Below, piece after piece: positions 34,854-45,760 of a stretch of 52,500 nt of DNA; position 1 is the stretch's first letter; each line of letters begins with the position of its first letter. Both the position numbers and the translations under genes were made by a program. Below the pieces are notes generated by a model. The model made no database searches. It had not been told where the DNA came from and saw only the letters and a list, made by a program, of their open reading frames with translations. The stretch is taken from assembly GCA_009760855.2 (NCBI GenBank), contig WPIO01000048.1, positions 1 through 52,500 of the forward strand, written 5' to 3'. Source of the stretch: Cristatella mucedo (lineage: Eukaryota > Bryozoa > Phylactolaemata > Cristatellidae).

Positions 34854-35105
34854 GGGAGAGAGAGGGAGAGAGAGGGAGGAGAGAGAGAGAGGGGGGAGAG
34901 AGAGAGAGAGAGAGGGGGGAGAGAGAGATGGGATGGGGACCCAGAGAAGGCAGCTACGATACGAGCGTCGCACTGCGGCAGCGCTCACCTCGTAGCGCTG
35001 CATTCGAGTGCCGTGCGAGAGAGAGAGAGAGGGAGAGGGGGGGAGAGAGAGAGGGGAGAGAGAGAGGGAGAGAGAGGGGGGGAGGGAGAGAGAGAGAGAG
35101 AGGGG

Positions 35106-35140
<35 letters not shown>

Positions 35141-35324
35141 GGAAATGGGGTGGGGACCCAGAGACGGCGGCTACGATACGAGCGCCGCACTGCGGCAGCG
35201 CTCGCCTCGTAGCACTGCATTCGAGTGCCGTGCGAGAGGGAGAGAGAGGGAGAGGGGGAGAGAGAGGGGGAGAGAGAGAGAGGGAGAGAGATGGGGAGGG
35301 AGAGAGAGAGAGAGAGAGAGGGGG

Positions 35325-35376
<52 letters not shown>

Positions 35377-35467
35377 TGGGGTGGGGACCCAGAGACGGTG
35401 GCTACGATACGAGCGCCGCACTGCGGCAGCGCTCGCCTCGTAGTGCTGCATTCGAGCGCCGTGCGAC
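34711..35467. repeat. Tandem array: three ~93-bp cores separated by GA microsatellite
   Basis: Cores at about 34926-35018, 35143-35236 and 35374-35466 share ggggacccagaga, ggctacgatacgagcg, cgcactgcggcagcgctc and tgcattcgag blocks. Each is preceded by 100-200 bases of GA/GGGA repeats. The period is about 216-231 bases. The last core ends in unique sequence. Confidence 0.93.
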
Positions 35468-35490
35468 GGTACTGCTGCTGCCTCACCGAG

Positions 35491-35542
35491 CGGCTGCCGC
35501 CGCATGCGTCAGCGTTTCCGCCGACGCATGCGGCGGCAGCCG
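35491..35542. repeat. Perfect 20-bp inverted repeat (hairpin) upstream of the Polycomb gene
   Basis: The left arm 35491-35510 and right arm 35523-35542 are exact reverse complements over 20 bp, with a 12-base loop. The arms are GC-rich and contain GCATGC. It sits about 590 bases before the Polycomb start codon. Confidence 0.95.
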
Positions 35543-35889
35543 TGCCTCCGCTCGTCTCGACTAGGTCGGCACGATAAAAGCACGCGAGGCGCGGCTAGAT
35601 TGCCGACAGCGAGCTGGCTCGCAGGGGGGGGGGGGGCAACGCGGCTGAGCGGCGATCGTAGACGAAACGAAAAGAACTTCCGCTTCCGCGAGGAGGCGCG
35701 CGCTCGGCGGCCCGGTAGCGGCGCAGCGGCAGACCGCCGCCGCCGCTGCCCCGAACGCAGCGAGCGGCGGCTGCGGAGGCGCGGCGGCGGTAACACTTGG
35801 ACGGCAGCCAACGTATCGCGCCGCCGCCGCCGCAGCGAGGAAGCCACTGGCGCCTGGCCTCGCAGCGACACCCAGCGGCGATTTCGCCG

Positions 35890-36130
35890 CTGATTCGTAA
35901 ATCAATAACGGTCGGCAAATCGTTTTGGAGGCCCATTGGCGCGTGGCCCTGAGCGACCAATCATGCCGCGGCGCGCATAACCCGAGCTCGCAGCCGGCGG
36001 CCGCCTCGAAGTAAATAGCGCCGCTTCGACGCCGGTCCTGGCCAGACAGCCGGCGCTCGCTCGCTCGGCGGATTGCGTGCGTCAGTCGGTCAGCTTTGTT
36101 CGGCGGCGGCGGCGGGGCGGCGGCCTGAGA
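35890..36130 (+). promoter_or_regulatory. CpG-island promoter and 5' leader of the Polycomb gene
   Basis: The 240 bases upstream of the ATG are very GC-rich and have no TATA box. An inverted CCAAT box (ATTGG) lies at 35935-35939 and a direct CCAAT at 35957-35961, about 22 bases apart, as in paired NF-Y sites. A GC box (GGGGCGG) lies at 36114-36120, just upstream of the start codon. The transcription start cannot be fixed from sequence. A broad, dispersed promoter typical of CpG islands is inferred. Confidence 0.4.
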
Positions 36131-37379
36131 ATGAACGGTCGCATCGGCGGCGGCAAGCGGAGCGGCAAGCGCAGGCCCGTGATTCCGGGCATCTTTCCGG
36201 CGGAGAGGATCGTGAAGCACAAGCACAAGCGCGTAAGTGCAGCCGCCGCTGCCGCCGCGGGCGCACGGGCGACGGCTGCAGGCTGCGCTTCCTGCGGCGC
36301 ACGGCGGCGTTACGTCCGGTCTGGTCCACCCTTGCTACGTCGGCCCCCAGGGCGGCTGCTCTGCAGCAGCGGCGGCAGCGGAAGCAGCAGCAGCGACAGC
36401 AAGCGAATGACGGCACTTCGACGGTGGTGGCGCTGGCCCTCCCCCGGCGCGACGACGGCGTTTGCCAGGTCGCTATCCTGCTCTCGTTGCCTCGCCCAGG
36501 ATGGAGCGGGTCGCGTGCAGCTTTCGGAGAGCGGAAACGGGCGTCGCGCCCTGTCCGGCCGACCGCTCTCGCGACGCTTAGAAGCTGGGTGGTCGCCATG
36601 CTGGGGAGCCGCACGGCCCAGTCGCGGCCGCATTGGCGCGCGCGAGCGCGTACCGTCGCCGCTCGCGGCGGCCTCGCCGAGCCGCCACCGCCGCCGCTCG
36701 TCGCACTTGAAGGAACGCCGCGCTGCTCAGCGCCGCGCTGCGGTGCGTTGCAGGGGCGGCTGCATTATCTGGTCAAGTGGCTCGGCTGGCCGTCGCGGTA
36801 AGCCCGCTGGCTGGCAACGCGCAGTGCGTCCCGCGAAAGCGACTGGCGGCTGCTGCGGTCCCACGGCCGCCGCCGCCACCGCTCACTTTTGGGGCTCTTT
36901 CACACGTCAGCCCGCCGCCTACCACTCCGTCCAACCATTTCCTTCTTCCCGCACGCTGGCCCTCAGCAGTCGCTGGGGCGCGCCGCCGCCGCAGGAACAG
37001 CCCACGTCAGCATGGGCGTACTTTCCCATACGTCACGCACAGACGAATGAGACCGCGGGTTTACTCCTTCCGCACGATTGGCGCGCCCACGGCTCTCGCC
37101 GCTATCGCTCCAGCCGCCGGAGCTCGCGCGCCGCTCTGGGTCTGGCGCAGCGGCTGTAGCCCCAGCGTCGCTCCAGCCCACCGCCTATGCTGCGGCGGTG
37201 GCTGCGGCGTCGTCCGGAGCATCGCAGCCATCGCCGCAGCCGCCGCCGCCGCCGCCGGTGAAAGGTGATCTTCCCGAGGCCGCACGCCTTGACAATGAGC
37301 GCCGCCGCGCGCTTTATTGTTCGCCGCCCGCTTACGCGCTCGGCCGGCGACGACCGGCACCTTTGTGCTAGAGAGCGAG

Positions 37380-37431
<52 letters not shown>

Positions 37432-39773
37432 CGTGCTGGGAAGCGTGACTCGAGATGGGAGCGTTCGCCCCGTCGATCGAGCGCTGGCGACGGGACGCGC
37501 AACTGCCTTGGGGAACGGACGCGAGCGACCCGCTGCGTCGGTCACCGCTGCGTCGGACGCGGACTCGCAGCGAGCTGCCATTCGCCGCCGGCCGAGCGTA
37601 AACAAGAGCTCTTCATTAACGGCCCCGCCCCGGCGGCCGGTTAGCGGCGAATTTGGCGGCGGCGGCCCGCTCAGCGGCGGCCCCCGCCACGACTCGCAAA
37701 TCGGCGTCGCGTCAGTTGGAGCCTCCTCACGGTCCACGACAAAATTCGTCCGCTTCGCTCGCCCGCCCGGTCCGAGGAGCCGCCGCCGCCGTCGCCGGCC
37801 GCTGGGCCGATCGCAAGCTGAAGCGCGTGACTCAGGCGTGCGGCGGCGGCGGCTGCTGCCACCGCCGCCGCACGCCATGCAGCGACCTTTTGGTCTCGTG
37901 AGCGGCGGTGGCTTCCGTATCGCGATTACCGAGTGCGACCGCGATCGATGCAGCTGACAATGGCCGGGCGCGACGCCGTCGCGTCTTCGCCACAGCCCAG
38001 CGATGGCGACACGCCGATGACGAACGGCTGCGTGGAGCCTGGCCGCAGCGGCTGGGGGCGTCGAGCCGCTTGCCCGACGCCCAATGTCGCAGCCTCCGCC
38101 GGCGGACGAAGGCTGCGACGGTGCGGGGGGGGGGGGGCACTCGCGACCGCCCCGACTATTACGCTGCAACCGCCGCCGAAAATGTGGCGTCGGGGCGATC
38201 GCTGCGACGGCGGTCTGAAATAAGAGGAAGCGACGCGCGTTTCCGGGCGTCCAGCCATTCCAGAATCGCTTGGCAGCGCACCTGTCCGACCGCCTGCGGT
38301 TTTGCGGCGCGGGCGTGCCGGCGGCGGCGGCGGCCGCTTCGTCCGGCGGGACTCTGACTCTCTCTTCGCGACTGCCTCTCGGTGACGTCAGTCGGCGGCC
38401 GAGCCTTTTCGATGGTGGGCGCACTGCGGGCGGGCGCACTGCCGCGTCCGGCATTGAACGACTGTGCAGATTTTAGACAAGCTGCGTCGGAAAGTGGCAG
38501 ATTGGTGACGCAGGGCAGAGCGGAATCTCGGCAATGCCGCCCCGTGTCATCGGCTTGCACCGCCGGCCCCAAACTGTGCGTCCATGCAGGTTGCTAATTT
38601 CCGTGTGAGGCCTCAATCATTTGGCGTCGCATTCCTGCTGCAGGTACAACACGTGGGAGCCCGAAACTAATATATTGGATCCTCAGCTTGTTTCCGAGTA
38701 CCAATTCAGGTAGGCGTCTTAGTCACGACTCCCATTTATTCGCCGCTCTCCTTTCTTGTCGAGGCCACGCTGACGTCGAGGCCGAGCTGACGCCGAGGCC
38801 GAGCTGACGCCGAGGCCGAGCTGACGCCGAGGCCGAGCTGACGCCGAGGCCGAGCTGACGCCGAGGCCGAGCTGACGCCGAGGTCGCGCCTCAAGAGGAA
38901 GGAAAGCGAGAGACAGTGGGTTGGCCGCAACCGACTCCTCCACTCGCGGTTTCCGCTAATTAGCCGACGAGAGGAGAGCGAACGAGAGCGGCAGCGCCCG
39001 ATCAATGGGCATTGCATAAGACGGCCAATTTTAAATCGCCCCGAGCTGGGCCCGCCGCCGACGCCAGCGGCTGTCGTCTTGAGTACTGGCGGCGGCGGCG
39101 TCTCTCGGTTTCCGAGCGGCGCCGTCGCCGCCACCTCACATCCCGCGGCCCGACTCTCGGCCTTTGTTCGGTCTTCTGAGCGCAGCTCGTCACGTGCTCG
39201 CTACGCCCTTGCAGGACTCGTAAGTCGCACTCGCACGAGTGCGAGAATGCCGCAGCGGAGAAGGGCGGCAGCGGCGGTCGCAGCAGCGGCAGTAGCGGGA
39301 GCGGCGTCTCGGACGACGCCGAAACGTGCTACGCGGCCTCGGAGCCAGACGAATCATTCGATAGACTGTCGGAGGCCAAATCGCCGAGTGCCTCTCCGGC
39401 GTCGCATCCCGAGACGCCGCGTGATCACGAAAGAGTCACCTGCACCGTCGTCGAGGCGTCGTCAGCGCTCGGAGGCGCGGACGCTGGCCGCCGACGAGAG
39501 CCGACGCTAATCCGGCGCGCTGCAGGCCCGCCTCCGCAGCCGCAGGCACTGGTCGCCCCGGCCTGCGTCGTCGGTGCGACCGACTTCGCGGTCGCCGCTT
39601 CTGCTGCCGCCGAAGACGCGGCGGCGTCTTCAAAGCAGGACGCAGACTCGCAGCAGCGGCAGCCGTGGCGGCCGTGGCAGCGCGTGATCTGCACGCAGGT
39701 CACGTGCCACGACGTGCCAATATTGATAATCGAGAGCGACGTGCGTGCAGGATTTTTCAGCGAGCGAGCGTGA
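36131..39773 (+). CDS. Pc: Polycomb/CBX chromodomain protein, four coding exons
   Basis: Coding exons are 36131-36232, 36754-36797, 38644-38709 and 39215-39773, giving 256 residues with stop TGA at 39771-39773. All introns are GT-AG (gtaagt, gtaagc and gtaggc donors). The start is the first in-frame ATG, with A at -3; the frame is open upstream but only through a GTG. Residues 1-20 are basic. Residues about 22-69 are a chromodomain, with YLVKW, NTWEPE and NILDP motifs. F22, W43 and W46 have the spacing of the CBX7 methyl-lysine cage (F11, W32, W35), so binding of H3K27me3 in Polycomb repressive complex 1 is expected. Residues about 72-225 are low complexity: Gly/Ser-rich, then acidic/Ser-rich, then Ala/Pro/Gln-rich. 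Residues about 226-254 match the C-terminal Pc box, ending in GFF plus an acidic tail; in the family this box binds the RING1 subunit. I see no AT-hook-like motif after the chromodomain. The length is close to CBX7 (about 250) and shorter than fly Pc (390). HP1 is excluded by the lack of a chromoshadow domain. No frameshift or stop is seen. Confidence 0.9.
36233..36753 (+). other. Intron 1 of the Polycomb gene
   Basis: This phase-0 intron of 521 bases runs from a strong gtaagt donor to a gcgttgcag acceptor. It splits the chromodomain after the first beta strand. It is GC-rich, with CAG/GCA/GGC runs (about 36360-36420) that create open frames but no recognisable domain. Confidence 0.75.
36798..38643 (+). 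other. Intron 2 of the Polycomb gene
   Basis: This 1846-base intron runs from gtaagc to ctgctgcag and splits an Arg codon right after the GW of the chromodomain. It is GC-rich throughout, holds a (GA)n tract at 37371-37427 and a 10-base G run near 38128, and carries open frames of up to 450 codons on the minus strand. These frames are rich in Arg, Ala and Pro and look like a composition effect. No second gene is recognised inside it. Confidence 0.7.
37371..37427. repeat. (GA)n microsatellite in Polycomb intron 2
   Basis: Nearly pure GA with GAGC at both ends. Confidence 0.93.
38710..39214 (+). other. Intron 3 of the Polycomb gene
   Basis: This 505-base intron runs from a gtaggc donor to a pyrimidine-rich acceptor ending cccttgcag. 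It separates the end of the chromodomain from the exon with the linker and Pc box. A 17-bp tandem array occupies its 5' part. Confidence 0.75.
38761..38879. repeat. 17-bp tandem array, seven units
   Basis: Seven consecutive units of gaggccgagctgacgcc fill exactly 119 bases. The first unit differs at four positions and the remaining six are identical. The array lies about 50 bases inside intron 3. It gives an open frame on the minus strand that I regard as an artefact. Confidence 0.95.
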
Positions 39774-40034
39774 GAGGAAATACAGCGAGCGAGCGTGAGC
39801 GACAATAATGCGGCCTTTCTCGTCCGTCTGCCCGACCGGGAGCTCGGGGAGCACTGCGGTTCGCGAACGGCGCGACGGTGAGGTGCAGCAGCGCGAGCCT
39901 CGCACAGCTCCGAGCGCTGGAGCGAGCGGACGTGTCAGCAAGGTCGAGAGTTCAAGCGCGCGAAAGGATGCCTCGGCCTTAGAGCGATGGCCCGTACGAT
40001 TCGCAGCCATCCGCAGCGCGGCAGCCTGCCCGAA
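39774..40034 (+). other. Probable 3' UTR of the Polycomb gene
   Basis: GC-rich sequence between the stop codon and the ATTAAA signal. It starts with a second copy of the 17 bases that span the stop codon (39783-39799). A 177-codon open frame begins with ATG at 39808, but it has no recognisable domain and runs through the GT-rich downstream element, so it is not called. Confidence 0.4.
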
Positions 40035-40100
40035 ATTAAAGTACGGGCGGTTCAAAGAGGAGCGTGCGTGTGCGTGCGCGTGCGTGTGTGTGCACGCGTG
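40035..40100 (+). terminator. Likely polyadenylation site of the Polycomb gene
   Basis: The common signal variant ATTAAA is at 40035-40040, about 260 bases after the stop codon. A GT-rich stretch of alternating tgcg/tgtg lies at about 40063-40100, where a downstream GU element is expected. Cleavage would fall at about 40050-40062 and the 3' UTR would be about 280 bases. No AATAAA was seen nearer the stop. Confidence 0.45.
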
Positions 40101-40969
40101 CGAAAAACCCGGTCCAAGGCCAGTGAGTGCACGCGAGGAAATTTATAGGAAATGTAGGCAGGCTTGGCAAGGCCGACCCGTTCAGCCGCCAGGTGGCGGA
40201 GCGTTCGCGTACGAGCGAACTAGTTTCGCCAGCGAACGAGCTTTCGCGCCGCCCGGTGGGTGGATGGGGGGGCGCGTGTCTCAGGAGGTTAGGCTCGTTG
40301 CAAATGAATTCACGATCGGTGGTTCACCTAGCGCGGAGTAATACTGGCGGAAAGACGCGACTCTAACCGGCATAGCGAGACCGCCACAGAAATGAGCTTT
40401 TTAGAGACGGCCTGGCCTCTGCGACAGGCCCCCGAGGCGACCGCCTGGCTCGAACGCAACAGTCTCCGTGACGAGCGAGCGCCGGGCCTATTCGCTGCGA
40501 CAACTAGCTTGAGCACGCGGTCCAAAACGCTGCTCAGGGATCGCTCTCCGTATCCAATTCAGAAAAAAGGGGAATTTGCTGTGTCGGCGAGCGGCCCTCG
40601 CGGAACTTGATTCGATCGAAGGAAAGGCGGATGCTGTGTGAGCGCTGTTAGCAAGGTGCGGCTTCAACGTCCGGCCCAGCGCTCGTGACAGTGCGAGTCT
40701 TAGCCGACCAGCGACGAATACCATAGCGGCGACGCCTGAACCTTGTAAAACGGCTAGTTACGTGTAGGTGCTGCGCCGATGCACGCAGGTACGCCGGCAG
40801 CGGCAGCGGCGACGAACGCTCGTACTCTAAGCATATCCAATCCGTATCCACAATGCTGACTTTAGTCTATTTGACAGCAGCGGATGGGTACGGGCGTTCA
40901 ACAGCGGCCACGATGCACGCTCCACGGGCTGCATGGCCTAGAGCTCCAATCAGCTCCGATGCATCCAAA
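40101..40969. other. GC-rich unassigned sequence
   Basis: Downstream flank of the Polycomb gene, with falling CpG content and no recognised coding region. Confidence 0.4.
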
Positions 40970-41366
40970 CGCCTCGAGCCTCGATTCCTTTTAGCTCGTT
41001 TCCATTTAGTTCGTATGCTCCCAAAGCCTGGAACTCCCTCCCGACCTGCGTCAGAACATCCCCTGACCTGACCAAATTTAAAAGGAACCTAAAAACATCT
41101 ATTTAGGACAGCATTTAGCGGGTCCCTGTGATTCGTCCTTGATGTGCTTATGCGTGCTGACACCGTGCATACTGCCACTAACCACATTTGCATGCTGACC
41201 CTGTGCATGTCACCCCTAACCATATTATTCATTTCGTTTATTTTTAAGCATGATTTTACTTACCATTCAATTGCATTTCACTTTGCAGCAAATGTCAAGC
41301 GCCTAGAGAGAGATTAAGTTCTCTGAGGGTGCTTTATCAAGTGAATTATTATTATTATTATTATTC
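40970..41366 (+). mobile_element. LINE B 3' end, sense
   Basis: Starts at the coding end (ttcgtatgctcccaaagcct, equal to the APKAWNSLP region), then the UTR with the agcgggtccctgtgattcgt and gcatactgccactaaccaca blocks shared with other copies. A preserved stem-loop (about 41291-41335) and (ATT)n tail end near 41366. Confidence 0.85.
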
Positions 41367-42278
41367 CTGACTGCCCGCCGCCAATCTCTGGGCGCCGGCT
41401 TATTATGCGGCATCGGCAATAAACTACCGCATAATCGCGAATGATAACTAACCGCATAATTCAGCTGGTTTAGCGGGCGCCGCCGCTGCGGCGGTAGCAT
41501 TAAGCGCGCTCCAGTCAGAGCCGGAGGAGGCACTTCCGCTCGCTCCGCGAACGCTCTTCGCAGGGAATTCACCAAGACCACTGCCGCCATCGCGGCGGCG
41601 CTTGGCAATTCACTTGGAGACAGCACTAACGCGAAGCGTCCGCGAAGGTGTTCGCGGCTTCACCGTGGCTATTACAAAGAAGTCGCTAGCAATAGGACGC
41701 TCTCTAATCGCCCGACGGAGCACTAAAACTGCTCTGAGCGCCAAAATAATAGCGGGTCGATGCCAAGCGACCCGTCGGTCTTTGGCTGCCGCCGCCGCCG
41801 CCTCCGCCGCCAGAGTTTACCTGGTGCTTCAGCCTCACGATTATTTATTGAGACGCGTGAGCATCGCAGTGCATATCCAGCTTCGATGTCAATAAGCTAT
41901 GCTAATTTAAGAATTAAGTCAGATAGGAACGGATCTGAGACGCCAGTAATCTTTTTGCCCTCCAGCGGACGTTTGTATCGACTCGACAGACAGCGACTGG
42001 CTGGCTGGTCTTCACTGCAAAGTCCAGCGAAGTCCATTCCCCCGGCTCGGCGTTGCGGTCGCGACGGGTTCGCAGCGAGCTGCTACGCGCGTTAGCAATG
42101 GGTCACATGCGGGCGCACATCCGGGCGTGCGCACATCCGGGAGTAGCGGGCCTTTTTTGCTCGCTCGTTCCTGCCTGCCCTGCAACGCTGTTGTCGGGGG
42201 GGAAAGGCTGAGCGGTCCCACCGCGAGGAAGGTCTGAGATCGGGCCGCTCTTCTGACAAACGCACCGCCGCCTGAATT
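41367..42278. other. Mixed to GC-rich unassigned sequence
   Basis: Contains GCC runs at about 41788-41812. No recognised gene. Confidence 0.4.
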
Positions 42279-42452
42279 GAGGCCGCGATAGCTCAAGAGG
42301 TAAGGTGGTCGCTCCTCGCGTCCGAGGTCGTGGGTTCCAATCAGGCAAGGAGCGATCCTTTATTGCCTCGCTGCAAGCGGTGGCGATAGCCGCTAAGGCC
42401 TAGCTCCTGCCACCGCAAAGACGAGACAGCTAAAGCAGGTAGTGTTTGTAGC
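42279..42452 (+). mobile_element. tRNA-derived SINE, second subfamily
   Basis: The tRNA-like head (gcgatagctcaagaggtaag) has a diverged B box (ggttccaatca). The body keeps tttattgcctcgctgcaagcggtggcgatagccgctaag, but the 3' part differs from the other copies (tgccaccgcaaagacgagac) and lacks a T-rich tail. Confidence 0.75.
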
Positions 42453-44705
42453 GAGGCGTGGCTGTAGCTCACTGAGACTGCTATTCCCAAACAAGGAAGG
42501 CTTAACCATGCGCGCTGTATCCTCTTTATCCTGCGAATGCTCCTGAAATGCGCGCAATTACATGGAATCAGCAAATAATGGCCGGCACGCTCTATAGCAG
42601 CCACGAGCCAGGTGAGATTTGCAGCTGCCGGCATTTAGAGTCAGGCGAATACGTCAGGTGAGTCCCCCGAGCATCGTAGCACGGAGAGCAGAGCGCGCGC
42701 GCGGGCTCGATTGCACGGGGAAAGAAATGCTCACTGCGCCCATTGATGTCTACTAATGCTGTACTGCATCGTTTGCTCCGCGCTGCCGTGCGAACCGCCT
42801 CTTTCAGCTTCGCTCTTATCTCTTCGATGTATCACATTCGCGCAAGGCCGAATAATATACAAGCCTCGCAGTTCTCGTTAAGGTCTGACGTCATCGGCGC
42901 AGCAGACGTATCACATCGCTCCCGTCTCGTAGGCCTCTCCTCTCGCTCCGGCTCCGTCGAGCGTACGATCGATTCCAAAATTATCTGTCAGGCTTACAAG
43001 TCCCTTCGCTCGCTCGCTCGCATCTATTAATCTTGCCGTCCCTCTCACTAGTTGTGCATCTTTTGGCGATCGAGACCTACATCAGTTCGTCTGAACCGAA
43101 AGTCAGGAGCGATAGCTTCCGGTTGGGATGACGATCAGCACTTACCTTGCATAATTACAGTCTTTTAAGTTGAAGGAGGATCGCCAGTTCTGGCTTTCAG
43201 CTTTCCCATCGCTTCAGCTTCAGCTTCGTTTTCCTGCTCTCACAGGCTTTGTGAACTAAACTGTGTATGCGTCGGTGCTCGTCATTATCTTGAGCTTCTA
43301 CTAATTGGTAGTCTCGAGCGTCGACACGTTAGCTGTAGCATGCCTGCTTTGTGAATGTAATTAAACCTTAGGTATTGATTATATTGCAGCGACTTTTTAA
43401 AGCACCTGGCTATAGATTTAGCTCTCGTGCGACGCTATGCAAACGACCTATTATTTCTACCATTAGTGCGATAAAGCTTCGTTACGACTATCAATCAATT
43501 GTGGAAGGCCGAGCAAGCATACGTCCCTTCAGCACGCCCGAGGCTTCACTCTATGATGACGCGCCGATGACGCGCCACCGGATGCTGGACGCGCTTTTTG
43601 CTTCGTTTCTGCTTCGCCCAATTCAGTTTGCATGCGTACAGCCTTTTCAAAATGTCTCCTCTGATCATTCCTTACTTCGAGATGACTGAACCCGAATCAA
43701 ATACAGACAAGGCGCCATGAGTGCGATGTAGGAAACTGTCAGAGTAAAAACACGAGAGACAATTCCCAAGCAGTTTGTACTGTTTAGCATTCCAGCGATC
43801 GATCTCGACTTAAAGTTAACACTCTTCCCTCTTGAAATTCATCGCGATTCCTTTGAATCGTATTGTTGCACATGAGCGCTGCGGCAGCGGCGTTCAGCTT
43901 AAATCCTTCGGCCACAAACGCAGGCGCATGTAGCGGCTGTAGTGGCTGCAGCAGTGAGGGAACGCGTGCGAGTCACTCGCGAAGCTGCAAGCACTTCTAG
44001 AGAGCTGTAAAGACTGCCTCGACACGCGTAGCTATTCCAATATTGGTAGCTGAGTGTGGCAGCAATGGGCGGCGGCGAATGAGTACATCCTATTTCGCTA
44101 GAGCCGCTGCAGAGGGCTGCAGCGGCTCTCCAGCGCCCGCTTTATAGCCCACGAATCTCGCGTGAAACGTCCAAAGCGCAAGAGACTCGCCATAAAGCGA
44201 CTAATGTTTTCTATGCCGTGTAATCATAAATCATTACGTAACCGGTACCTTGTAAGTGATTCGTTATTATAATTAAAGAACTACGAATAATATCTCGGCA
44301 GTCGTAATCTGGTCGACGCAGCACACATACGTTTCAGTATTACATCCGTGCATCATGTTCTGGTGTGTTATCTATAAACGCAGCGAAGGACGTGTCATCA
44401 GGAAATTCAGGGAGCTCAGCAATTTTGTAGCAGACCGATTAACGAGGCCACTACAAATCGCCGTATGTAGATTTAAATTGATCTTACACATTATGCCATA
44501 ACATTAATACATTCATATCTGTATATACCCATACACGAGCTCGTTGCGTTTTGTGAAAATGATTTTGTTTTTAGTTTGACGGCAGTCGAGCGGCTGCAGC
44601 TGTCTGAAAAAGAATTTTCGTTATTGTAATGAGCAAAGGTTAGAGATCGACGCAGAAGGTTCCACTTACGATTTCAATTACAATTACGATTACAAACTTA
44701 CAATT
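42453..44705. other. Unassigned sequence
   Basis: About 2.2 kb without transposon or gene signatures. It holds a 13-bp perfect hairpin with a 4-base loop at 44100-44129. Open frames are short (up to 104 codons) and unrecognised. Confidence 0.45.
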
Positions 44706-44708
44706 AAG

Positions 44709-44824
44709 ATATATATATATATATATATATATTCATGTAGATGCGTGCAGTGTGTTTCCATATATTGCAGTCGTAATAGCATGGGTATGCGAGCAGTATA
44801 TATATATATATATATATATATATA
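44709..44824. repeat. Two (TA)n microsatellites
   Basis: (TA)n at about 44709-44732 and 44798-44823, separated by about 65 bases. Confidence 0.93.
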
Positions 44825-45354
44825 AGTGCACTATGAGTTATTCGCATAGCAGCGACCATAGAAAGAAGCTGACCAAGCTGAGCAAGCTTGGTCAGCTGTG
44901 CAAGTAGCGCACATCGATGCAGGCTATTTTTGCATCTGCAGTAAAAGCACCAAGATTCAATGATATTGGATGGCGTCCATTCATGAGAAGATCCTGACCG
45001 TACAATACTACGGCACATTCGCAATAAAGCCCCAGCTTGCTATGATACTCCGCGGAGATAATCTTGCATCCTTACATAACCAGTTACAGAGAGCTCACCC
45101 TGCATGTAAGTAGCAACCTGTAAGTATGTAACCTATAGGAACTCTGTTATAAAAGACTTAGATTATGATACTAACAATTCAAAATGCTAATAACGTGCGT
45201 TCTAGCTTTACAATTTGATTAGGTAAGAAGCATAATGTTATTAAGGGGCGTTTACGCCCAAGTAAGCACTTCATAATGTACGCGTATGTAAGTCATACCT
45301 GTATTTGCACGGCATGCTGTCTTTGAGGGAGAAATAGTCAGTGAGAGACAGAAA
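44825..45354. other. Unassigned sequence with a hairpin
   Basis: A perfect 13-bp inverted repeat (44867-44879 and 44885-44897) with a 5-base loop is present. Otherwise AT-rich DNA with no gene. Confidence 0.45.
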
Positions 45355-45605
<251 letters not shown>

Positions 45606-45689
45606 GGATCTCGCAGTGAGCCAGAGAGTAAACGTGCTGGTAAGACAAAATCAGGGCAGACTCAAGAGACATGAACTACAGCGTTAGTG

Positions 45690-45700
45690 ATATATATATT

Positions 45701-45742
<42 letters not shown>

Positions 45743-45760
45743 TGTGTGTTTGTGTGTTTA
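45690..45760. repeat. (TG)n microsatellite
   Basis: A short TA run leads into (TG)n at about 45706-45757 with two interruptions. Confidence 0.93.

Noticed and set aside
36077-36130. Upstream extension of the Polycomb protein
   Set aside because: The frame is open, but its only upstream start is GTG; the ATG at 36131 has A at -3 and gives a normal basic N-terminus before the chromodomain.
36131-36797. HP1 (CBX1/3/5) identity for the chromodomain gene
   Set aside because: No chromoshadow domain follows, and the C-terminus instead matches the Pc box.
37102-38454. Minus-strand 450-codon frame in Polycomb intron 2
   Set aside because: Arg/Ala/Pro/Ser composition expected from GC-rich DNA, no recognisable motif, and it lies wholly inside an intron.
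39808-40341. 177-codon ATG frame just after the Polycomb stop
   Set aside because: It runs through the predicted polyadenylation signal and GT-rich element and has no recognisable domain; best read as 3' UTR and flank.
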